Source: Ilyonectria destructans (lineage: Eukaryota > Ascomycota > Sordariomycetes > Hypocreales > Nectriaceae). From it: 64,000 nucleotides of DNA. The DNA lies in contig JAHEWK010000004.1 of NCBI GenBank assembly GCA_020740775.1, positions 2,542,001 to 2,606,000 of the forward strand, in the 5' to 3' direction. The notes under the pieces are model-generated. The model did not search any database. It was not told the origin of the DNA and worked only from the letters and a program-made list of their open reading frames with translations. Shown one piece after another: positions 56,784 through 64,000 of the stretch. Position 1 is the first letter of the stretch. Every line of letters starts with the position of its first letter. A program made the position numbers and the translations under genes.

Positions 56784-57484
56784 CGGTTCGGGGAAGGGCG
56801 GGAGAGAGGAGACATGGGAGAAGGTTTAAGAAGTCGACGCCGAACGGGCAGAGACAGGCTCTCACTTTCTGCGCGTGGCGGAACCTGCTATAATTGATGC
56901 TTGAGACATTTGCGTCGAACTCACTTGCTGGGCTCGTATGGTAGGCGAAGGGCATGCATTGAGGGGCGCGAACGACCCTGGCGAGGGCTTGAGCGCTCCC
57001 GATTCTGCACGCTCATCACCATCACCCCGAGGGATCTTGCATTGCGGTGAGACATCAACCATGGGCTCTCCTATTCCCTGAGTCTGACCGGAGCGAGCAT
57101 CTTCCTGCAAGGCCTCGCCTAAGTAGGCCTCGTGCTGCACGTATCCCTGAATGAGGCGGTTCGGATCTGGTCCGCATCCACAGGGTGAGACCTAGGTGGT
57201 TATGGGAGCCACGACCCAGTCCAAGGGATCGGCATCGATAAGCACGTGTAGGTCAGAGCCTTTCGCGTTGTAGATGACACTGTCCTAGAAGTCGCAGGTT
57301 TCCATATCCTTTCTCTACGAATAGTTGAACACTCGATGCGATCGGTTCAAAGTCTGAAGGGAGTTGGTCCAACACACTAACTTGGTCGGCCTTAACCGGT
57401 GTCTTACGTTTAATCACCACACATAAATAACCTGGGGGCTTCAAGAAGCGGTGGCGGTTCGTCATTTTCTCAAGTTCCCCGACT
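56784..57484. other. Upstream region of the Zn2Cys6 gene
   Basis: About 700 bp, with a motif-free 92-codon frame on minus (56862-57140). Likely leader and promoter of the regulator. Confidence 0.4.
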
Positions 57485-57679
57485 TTACGCCATGTGCAAC
57501 ATGACAGACTCGAGCAGACGCTGTACTACCCCAGGGCCGCCTTGGAGCCTATTCCGTATAAAACAGAGCTGAGGGGTTGGAAGACCGTGAAGCCGAGACA
57601 TGACTCGCTCCAGGGCATCTTCACCGTAGTTTGGGTCTAATCCTGTCCGAAATGTGTTGGGATGGTATAGAGCCATCAA
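57485..57679 (-). CDS. Possible small protein, unknown
   Basis: A 63-64 codon frame with protein-like composition (MALYHPNTFRTGLDPNYG, DALERVMSRLHGLPTPQL, GGPGVVQRLLESVM). A GTAAAG just before the stop could be a splice donor, and a second protein-like frame continues on minus at 57465-57253 (VKADQVSVLDQLPSDF). No family recognised. May be a relic or chance. Confidence 0.25.
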   Translation of the reverse strand: MMALYHPNTFRTGLDPNYGEDALERVMSRLHGLPTPQLCFIRNRLQGGPGVVQRLLESVMLHMA

Positions 57680-58547
57680 GTTGGCTGTGGCTGATTGGTT
57701 GGTGTTTCGCGTATTTGGCGGAGAGGTTGACTACCCGCCCCGTATGCAGCGAGCGATTGGAAGCCGGGATTATGTGGGTTATCGGAGAATGAAGTGCATG
57801 CGAGGTCTGTAATGATTCGAGCTGTGTCGAATCTTGAACTGCCATGCAGGTTCAAGACACCGATCCCGGTTGTATGCGACATGACCGCACCCTTAGGACC
57901 GGTTATAATTGCGAGAGACTTGCAATAGGGCTTGGTGGTCCATCGTCTGTGCAGAAGGCAGCCGTATCATGTATCATGTGAGGGCGTTGGTGTTTTGTGC
58001 ACTGGTTACAGCATGCATGCTAGCCAATGTCCTTTTAATCACCACCGGCTTGCACGTAGCCTTGTGGACATACCTTTGAGTTAACACTGGCTGAGGGCTC
58101 GGAGTGGCGTTGTTGTAAGCGAGAAGGCGTTGAGACATTGATGGTGGCGTACCCATTATTTCTTAGTGTTGCATCTTCAAATTGGAGAAACGAGAATTAT
58201 ATCTTAATTAGGCCCTGTCTAACAAAGTACAGAGCTTCATCAGCGTTGATTCGTTGAGGGCGAACCCCCTTGGGTCGAAGGGAGGCCCTCATTCCTTGGT
58301 GTCTACTCACCCGTTGGTAACCTGACAGACAACTCACTTTGATAATGCACTCAGACAATGGTAAAGAACTCTCTATTGGAGCAGGGTGGTATCTAAGATA
58401 GTCCGCTTGATTCTATGCTCGCATGCATTCATATCTCAAGCAATTACAATGATGCCAAACGCCCCCAATGCAAAACAACCATCAACGGTCCGCAGGATAA
58501 AGTACACAAGCGCACATGTTCGCTTTTCGCCCTATAGTCCTCTTCCT
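57680..58547. other. Intergenic region
   Basis: About 870 bp downstream of the flavohemoglobin gene. No supported gene; frames are short. Confidence 0.4.
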
Positions 58548-59813
58548 CTAAACATCGCCAGTCTTGAACAGCTCCAGGTGCTGGCGATCCCAGGGAACGC
58601 CGCGGCCCTCGAGCCACGCCCGCACATCGACCATCCAGTCCTCGGGCCCGCACACGTAGTACTCGGCGGTGCTGTCGCCGAGGTGCAGCAGGTCCTCCTT
58701 CTCGAGCGTCTCCAGGTCGATGCGGCCGGTAAAGTCGTAGTCCTTGCCGGCAACGTCGCCGTCGCGCAGTTGCGACAGGAAGATCTTGGCGCGGACGTTG
58801 CTGTGTTGCGCGGCCGTCTCCCGGACGTGCGGCGCAAAGCACGACGAGCCCGAGTGCTGGGCGCCGTGGATCCACGTAATGGGCCGCGAGCCCGTCGCCG
58901 ACTTGAGCACGGCGTCCTGGATGGAGACGAGCGGAGTCGCGCCGACGCCGGCCGAGAGGAGGACCAGCGGCTTGGTGGCGGCCTCCGTGTTGGCCGGGTC
59001 GACGAAGAACTCGCCGGCGGGCGGGCTGAGCTCGACGATGTCGCCGACGTTGTACCGTTTGTACAACATGTTGGAAATGAGGCCGTAGACCTTGCCCGAG
59101 GCGATGTCTTCAGCTGGCGCATTCTCAATCGTGTCTTCGAGCTTGACGCTGACGCGGTAGTGGTTGGCACCGTCCTGGGGCGCCTCGCTCAGGCTGAACT
59201 GTCGGCTCTGGAGGAGGCCGTCCAACTCTGGAACGGGGAGCTGGACACTGACATACTGGCCAGGGAGGAACGTGGGAAGAGGCTTTCCGTCAACGGGCTC
59301 GAGGTAGTAGCTGGTGACACGCTCGTTCTCGGCCTCCTTCTTGGCGATCTTGAACTTGCGCCAGGTCTGCCAGTCGCCAGCGGCTTCGTACAGTACCTTT
59401 TCGCGGTTGATGAAGATGCTGGCAAGCTGGCCGTAGGCGGCGATCCACGCCTCCTTGATGTCCGGGGTTAGGGCGGGGCCGAGGATCTCGCCGAATGCAG
59501 CGACCAGGTATTTGCCGACGATGTCGTACTGCGCGGGCTCGATGAAGAGCGAAACGTGCTTCTGGGCAATGCGCTCCACGGCGTGCTGGAGCCGGGGCAG
59601 GTCGTCAATGTGCTGCGCGTAGGCCAAGACTGACCTGGCGAGGGCAGTCGGCTGCTCTCCCGTGTGCTGGGCGCGCAGGGAGAAGTAGTTCTTGAGGCTG
59701 GGGTTTTCGCGGATCATGTTGCGGTAGAAGGTTGTAGTGATGGTTTTGCCATGTTCCTTGAGGATTGGCACGGTGGCCTTGACAATGGCAATCTGGGCTT
59801 GTGTCAGAGACAT
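58548..59813 (-). CDS. Flavohemoglobin (nitric oxide dioxygenase)
   Basis: Converts nitric oxide and O2 to nitrate with NAD(P)H, protecting against nitrosative stress; cytosolic and possibly mitochondrial. Intronless, 421 aa, the normal family length. The globin domain (1-145) has the B10 Tyr30, E7 Gln54 and proximal His86 (QKHVSLF). The reductase part has the FAD-binding RQFSLSEAP block, then LISNMLY, the NAD-binding SAGVGATPLVS block and YYVCGPEDWM. All catalytic groups are present, so the enzyme should be active. A TATAAA box lies about 75 bp upstream. Fungi often carry two copies, one for nitrite-derived and one for external NO; which one this is cannot be told. Confidence 0.95.
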   Translation of the reverse strand: MSLTQAQIAIVKATVPILKEHGKTITTTFYRNMIRENPSLKNYFSLRAQHTGEQPTALARSVLAYAQHIDDLPRLQHAVERIAQKHVSLFIEPAQYDIVGKYLVAAFGEILGPALTPDIKEAWIAAYGQLASIFINREKVLYEAAGDWQTWRKFKIAKKEAENERVTSYYLEPVDGKPLPTFLPGQYVSVQLPVPELDGLLQSRQFSLSEAPQDGANHYRVSVKLEDTIENAPAEDIASGKVYGLISNMLYKRYNVGDIVELSPPAGEFFVDPANTEAATKPLVLLSAGVGATPLVSIQDAVLKSATGSRPITWIHGAQHSGSSCFAPHVRETAAQHSNVRAKIFLSQLRDGDVAGKDYDFTGRIDLETLEKEDLLHLGDSTAEYYVCGPEDWMVDVRAWLEGRGVPWDRQHLELFKTGDV

Positions 59814-59887
59814 GTTGAGTAGATCTGTGATGTAAATAGTGCTGGTGATGATATGGATTATTCTCTAGACGACGAGGTATTCAGGGT

Positions 59888-59897
59888 CCTTTATACG
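59888..59897 (-). promoter_or_regulatory. TATA box of the flavohemoglobin gene
   Basis: Minus-strand CGTATAAAGG lies 75-84 bp upstream of the ATG at 59813, a clear TATA-type core promoter, fitting an inducible stress gene. Confidence 0.65.
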
Positions 59898-60865
59898 TCG
59901 TCTGAGAAACCAGTCAAGGCTCGGTAAAAGACCATTACGCACTATTCTGCAGTTGCCAGCATCATGCCATTACACATGGCGGCGATGTCCTAGCTCGCCT
60001 TTCCGAACATCGTGGCGGGATGTGTCCTTGAACGGGTCGTTGCCCAAGGCCCAAGGGGATGGTCTGACGTCTGGGTAATACATCTCCGCGGGGAAGTCAA
60101 TATGGGACCCAACTTTTGTCAGCCGCGACACATGGCTGACTTGTGTATTACAGCGCTTAAAGTGCAGCTCGGTTGCGTTGCGAGTCAGACCGACGGGAAT
60201 TGGATGTCGCCTTCCGGGTTGTGGTTGACGTTGTTTCAAAAACTGCAATCCATCTGCAACGTTCTTCTCCTCGACGGGGGTTCAGAAAACAAGCACTGAA
60301 GGATTTGCCTAAACAGGCAATTGAACAGATGAACGCAGAGAGCGTGCGGAGAAGCGGAGATGCCAGGAACGCGGTCTATTTGGAGTCAGGCCCGGGCTCG
60401 GAACCACGGTTTGCTTGACACACAGTGGGCTGACGTTGCCGCTACGAGACTCGGACCAAGCCGGGACAGAGTATTGCTCGGAACTAAAGGGACGGCCCAT
60501 GGGTGCCGGGTTTTCAGGCTCACATGGCCAACAGGGGCAGAAGTGAAATACGAAGCGCTCGAGCGAATCGGGGCTCATGAATTCGTAAGCCATACTGTCG
60601 GAAATGTTTAGTTCTGTTCCTCGGTGTTTGAGCCATGTGGACCGTCATGGAAGGTGATTCCTCATCGAGTGGAGGATTTTTCATGCAGTCAGTGGGGAAC
60701 GGCGGAGCGGAGGATCCGAGAGAGCGACATTCCGCGAAGCACTGCATAGCGAATACCCGGCGAATTGCCAATTGGGACTCAGACTTTGGAGTGATGGGAC
60801 CCGGTGCCGGGCGAACCCGGTGGAACGGAGGCTCATGACAAAGGATAACCTCAACATATCCCATC
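59898..60865. other. Intergenic region
   Basis: Just under 1 kb between the flavohemoglobin promoter and the tRNA gene. No conserved frame seen. Confidence 0.4.
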
Positions 60866-60957
60866 GGCCGCGTGGCCTAATGGCTAAGGCGCTAGATTTC
60901 GGTTCACCGATTTCACCAATTCTCTAGAGATTCCAGGTTCGACTCCTGGCGTGGTCG
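60866..60957 (+). tRNA. tRNA-Arg (anticodon UCG) with a 19-bp intron
   Basis: Complete cloverleaf. The acceptor stem GGCCGCG pairs with CGTGGTC (two G-U pairs), with discriminator G. The D stem is GCCT/AGGC around an AATGGCTA loop. The anticodon stem is CTAGA/TCTAG with loop TT-TCG-G...C. The variable loop is AGATT. The T arm is CCAGG-TTCGACT-CCTGG. A 19-bp intron (60903-60921) lies one base 3' of the anticodon, the standard place for tRNA endonuclease cleavage. Internal promoter boxes are intact. It reads CGA codons, and CGG through wobble only weakly. Confidence 0.93.
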
Positions 60958-60962
60958 CTTCA

Positions 60963-60968
60963 TTTTTT
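60963..60968 (+). terminator. RNA polymerase III terminator
   Basis: Run of six T starting five bases after the tRNA end. Confidence 0.8.
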
Positions 60969-61229
60969 GCCGTTTGCAGAGATGGCATTCCTTTTTTCCT
61001 CATTTTGGAGTTGATTAATGCATCTGGGGGGTGTTTTGGCTGCGATGCGCAACATCCGGCCGAGGTTTTGGTTGCGCCCGTGGGGTGGGTCCGGCGAAAG
61101 TTAGTCAGCATCCGAGGCGGACCCACCCGTCGCCGAATGCCCCGACGAAGACTCACCACCATTGCCTAGTCGCATTGTTTCTAATATTCCATCTCTATCA
61201 AGCTTTGTAGAGCGCTTCTTATAAGAATG

Positions 61230-61830
61230 CGTTCTTGGTTCTTTAGCTCTCAGGTAGTACCTAGCTCCTAGTACTTGTCATTAGTCAAGATCAGCTTACG
61301 GATAGCTGTATTGAGCGGGGCTCTGTAGACCTCAGATACTCTTTGGTAACCGATCTGATTGAAGGCGAGGTATTTGGCTTGTTCTTTAATTTCTCCCTGC
61401 TACTCAGGAGGAGCGCCTTCACCAAGAGCTACAGCAGTCACGTTGGTTGTTCGGAAGAGATCAAGGTAGTGCCGTTCTATGGTTCGGGTGTTTGCATTGT
61501 GGCTTATAAGGGCGCAGGCTATATCAGCTCTAAAGACCTCGGTGAAGTTGGTTACAGCACGACGACAGATAGAGTAGAAAGTAATAGGCTCTATATACAT
61601 AAGGGTCTTATCTTATTGCTAGATATATTCTGAAATACCTGCGACTGTAGCTGGCTGGTTATAACTAATGCCTATTCCACGTTAGGTACCTCGAAGAATA
61701 ACAGAAAAGTTTAAAAACTTAACTTTATTTCTGATGCAGTAAATATCGCTGTCTATGAGTTCAGCGACAGACTCAATCCCAATAATAGCCTTGCGACGAA
61801 GGGCTGCAATCAGAAGTCGATAGGGCAAAG
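61230..61830 (-). pseudogene. Relic of a fungal tyrosine recombinase (DUF3435-like)
   Basis: AT-rich block with a broken minus-strand frame. The best part (61612-61400) has the tyrosine-recombinase C-terminal layout: PITFYSICRRAVTNF (catalytic Arg region), CALISHNANTRTIE (His region) and ERHYLDLF (likely nucleophile Tyr). It meets a TAG at 61400-61402, then the same frame runs on protein-like for about 45 codons (QGEIKEQAKYLAFNQIGYQR, PLNTAIRKLIL) to 61260. Another coding-like piece lies upstream (61830-61730, with IAALRRKAIIGIESVAELID). The family of fungal tyrosine recombinases (DUF3435, Crypton and Starship captain-like) fits best. The exact subgroup is inference. CpA to TpA change explains the stop and the AT bias, as expected from repeat-induced point mutation. 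Confidence 0.5.
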
Positions 61831-62809
61831 ATAAAAATTATCACCAATAAATAATTATTAATGTTCTAAAGGTTTATTTTCTCAACTACTTTATTTTATT
61901 TATGATGATTATATTTAGCTCAGTACCTGGGTTTCCTGCACCTTGCTGTCTGTCAGTGGTAGCAGAGCATATAAGCAACCCAACTTGAAACCAAGCGAGG
62001 AATGCCATCGAGATTGGGATTGAGTGGCTGTGGTTGAATCCAAACACGGCATTGTTTCGATTGTCATACACCACGCGATCCAGCTCAACACTCTGCTTGG
62101 CATTGTCAACGTGGAGGATGTTCAATGGCAGGTAAGTATGGCTCTTCCTAAGATTTAGTGGTATATACTCATCCGTCTGTGAACTTAGCCGAGAACATAA
62201 ACCGCATAGACTGGGAGGTGCTGAGATTTGTAAGATGAGCCCATGACGGTTCAAAATGATCACTCAAGATTTGTAGTCAGGATCACCTCCGCATAGCATC
62301 TTATCTAACCGTGTACTCATTCGGGGTGCTCTCTGCTCGTGTCGTCAGATACTGCCATCTCTACTACCTAGACGATGGTCACCGTCTGTTCGTCTATCAG
62401 CCGCGTCGATTTTCGGAGGACCTGTGGGTTCTCTACGATGCAGACTTCCTCCATCCGGAGGGGTTATTCTACGGCCGTCAACTCAGGTGTCACTTGCGGT
62501 TTGTTTCTGACCTCCGAAGCACTTTACCGAAGCCCTAGGACCCCGCGGATCACCTCTTCGCGGCCCGGTGGCATAAAATGGCGACTACTATCGATAGAAA
62601 CATCTTTGTAGTCTAATGTGTTAGTACGCTTGGAAGTCTCTCAACTTCCGTGGAACATAAATTCGATGCATGCATGTGGCTTCATGCCGCAGCACAAAGA
62701 GTACTTGGTATCTATAAGATACATGTAAACGCTTGAGTCGCCTAGGAGAGTCTAGGTGGTCACGGGCTTGATAGGTGAACGACTTGTGTTGAAATGACTG
62801 AATCAACAA
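61831..62809. other. Intergenic, AT-rich, unassigned
   Basis: About 980 bp. A 125-codon minus frame (61886-62263) and short plus frames show no motif. It may be the rest of the decayed element. Confidence 0.35.
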
Positions 62810-63226
62810 CTACAGGCGAGGCTCCAATTCATTAGCTTGAGACTGTAAGCGTTTCTCAGATGTTGCACGGATTCCGCACCCAACCCTCAGTTGCGTCCCT
62901 GGCTGCCCCTTCTCCAAAGGCAGTTGTGCAGTTTCAGCAGCACCCAGTAGAGATGAAACAACATCGTAGGCATCTGAGGCCGTCGCAAAAGACTTGAGAA
63001 CCTGATTGAGCGACGTTTTAAGTTCTAGACTTCGTCCACATATTTTGGGGAGTCTATCTGGATTTGAGATGATAGCTTGCAGGATATACGCCGGTTCAAC
63101 GGGGATTGTCCATGGCAAGAGAATGCGAATATCCCCCCCAGAGGAATAGTTACGCTATCTTCAAGAAGCTGGTGACGCTCCTCTACAAACTGCGGCAATA
63201 GCTGCTTGAGCAATGCGTCGATCGTC
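62810..63226 (-). pseudogene. Coding-like frame overlapping the Nudix gene end, broken at a G7 run
   Basis: From an ATG at about 63226 one frame reads MTIDALLKQLLPQFVEERHQ to the seven-G run (seven C on plus) at about 63135-63141. One more G would join it to a 102-codon frame (62810-63118) with AYILQAIISNPDRLPKICG and NQVLKSFATASDAYDVVSSL. Amphipathic helices suggest a real or recent protein. No family recognised. Confidence 0.3.
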
Positions 63227-63691
63227 ATCGAAGGATAAGGTGGAGCCGACACTGTGGAAATCCGCCCAAACAGTATCAAACTCCTCGTTCTCCTGCTGCG
63301 TCCCCTCTTCCCGAGTAGTGGTAGAGTCCGCCACAGCAACATACCAGAAGATGATCTTGAGAATTTCCTTCGTCACGCGCTGAGAAACGGCGATGGGTTC
63401 GGTGACGGCTTTCGGGCGACCTTCAGCCTTGACGGAGGACGGTAAAGTGGCTAGGGTGTCGATATCCACAGGGAGCAGTCGAACTCGTATCCCGGTTTCC
63501 TCAAACGTTTCTCGCTGGGCCGTCTGCTCGAGGGGCTCATCTATGTCTTTGCGGCCCTTGGGGAGGAAGTATTCGCCTGTTCTCTGCCAGCGAATGAGGA
63601 GTACTTTCGACCTCTCGACATCTATCGACACGGTGCCACAACTGATAGCGAACTGGTCGGAGAAGTAAAGCATTTTGCCTGTGGAGGTCAT
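63161..63691 (-). CDS. Nudix hydrolase
   Basis: Hydrolyses a nucleoside diphosphate linked to another moiety; 176 aa. The Nudix box is perfect: G46-x5-E52-x7-R60-E61-x2-E64-E65-x-G67, followed by Ile68, all inside GRKDIDEPLEQ through RETFEETGIRV. The N-terminal strand FAISCGTVSID and the PKGRKD loop fit diadenosine or diphosphoinositol polyphosphate phosphohydrolase-like fungal members. The substrate is not inferable. A 57-bp intron (63768-63712, GTAAGT...TTTAG) lies in the 5' leader, 20 bases before the ATG. The last 14 residues (after AAIAAV) look less conserved; an unspliced C-terminal intron or a frameshift there is possible, because another coding-like frame overlaps. Confidence 0.8.
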   Translation of the reverse strand: MTSTGKMLYFSDQFAISCGTVSIDVERSKVLLIRWQRTGEYFLPKGRKDIDEPLEQTAQRETFEETGIRVRLLPVDIDTLATLPSSVKAEGRPKAVTEPIAVSQRVTKEILKIIFWYVAVADSTTTREEGTQQENEEFDTVWADFHSVGSTLSFDDDRRIAQAAIAAVCRGASPAS

Positions 63692-64000
63692 CTTGATGTT
63701 CCAGAACCTATCTAAAAGAGCTAAACATCAGGTACGTGACTGAATGTGCTTGGATCTCGCCCACTTACCTCGGATTGCGCGGATGCGAAGCGTAATTAAG
63801 CCTTTGGTTCTTCATCTTCGCAGACTTCGAAGGAGCGGGGCCAGGGAGGGCAAGAACCTTTCAGTCTTACTTATAGGATACCCGATGCTTTCCGAAGGTA
63901 GCCATCTGAAGGGAGCCAAATCTGACAGTCACAATTTCGCTCCCGTTAACTTAGTTGTCCTGGCTAAAAAGTCCGAGTCAGAAACAGTGCCCACGGCGTC
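63692..64000. other. Leader and upstream region of the Nudix gene
   Basis: Contains the 5' leader intron at 63712-63768 and upstream DNA to the window edge. No further gene seen. Confidence 0.5.

Noticed and set aside
58386..59471. 361-codon frame on plus
   Set aside because: Antisense shadow of the flavohemoglobin gene; composition is Val/Gly/Arg-rich without motifs.
1..64000. CRISPR arrays, complete transposons, rRNA genes
   Set aside because: None seen; the direct repeats found are short tandem arrays without spacers, and no rRNA-like sequence was recognised.

Overview
The window is nuclear DNA of a filamentous ascomycete, most likely a Sordariomycete; that rank is inference from gene content and gene style. 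The genes have short introns (mostly 45-110 bp) with GT-AG ends and CTGAC/CTAAC-type branch sites. The set is typical of such fungi: a Zn2Cys6 regulator, a GT34 glycosyltransferase, an MTR-like AAAP permease, a flavohemoglobin, a CE16-type esterase, an arylsulfatase, an FHA protein, and a PaxB/Pyr4-type membrane terpene cyclase. Exon structures were worked out by hand from reading frame, splice signals and conserved protein motifs.

Left part (1-28.3 kb), normal gene density. A proteasome alpha-2 subunit gene (minus, its 3' end cut by the window edge) diverges from a RING-CH membrane E3 ligase. A GT34 mannosyl/galactosyltransferase and an F-box protein follow on plus. A secreted Cys-containing protein lies on minus, with a decayed partial copy of it 1.4 kb away. 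RNA polymerase I subunit RPA43 (plus) converges on an FHA-domain protein (minus). A head-to-head pair comes next: an arylsulfotransferase-like secreted protein (minus) and an arylsulfatase (plus), together a possible sulfate-ester module. Complex I subunit NDUFB7 (plus) and an amino-acid permease (minus) close this part. The permease promoter carries 36-bp tandem repeats, each with a TATA-like stretch.

Middle part (28.3-53.2 kb). About 25 kb hold only two genes I can support: a lone membrane-bound terpene cyclase homologue (34.1-35.3 kb) with both predicted catalytic acids, and a four-exon gene for an 81-residue Cys/His-rich protein (44.8-45.3 kb) whose exons are too short to show as open reading frames. 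The rest holds simple repeats (an 18-C tract, 9-bp and 17-bp tandem arrays), AT-rich patches and scattered coding-like scraps.

Right part (53.2-64 kb). A CE16/SGNH esterase with a Thr-rich tail, a Zn2Cys6 transcription factor with poly-Gln, an intronless flavohemoglobin, an intron-containing tRNA-Arg(UCG), an AT-rich relic of a fungal tyrosine recombinase broken by a CAG-to-TAG type stop, and a Nudix hydrolase. No complete mobile element, rRNA or CRISPR array was seen. There is no obvious biosynthetic cluster around the terpene cyclase. The most unusual items are the isolated cyclase, the sulfatase/sulfotransferase pair, the small Cys-rich gene and the recombinase relic.
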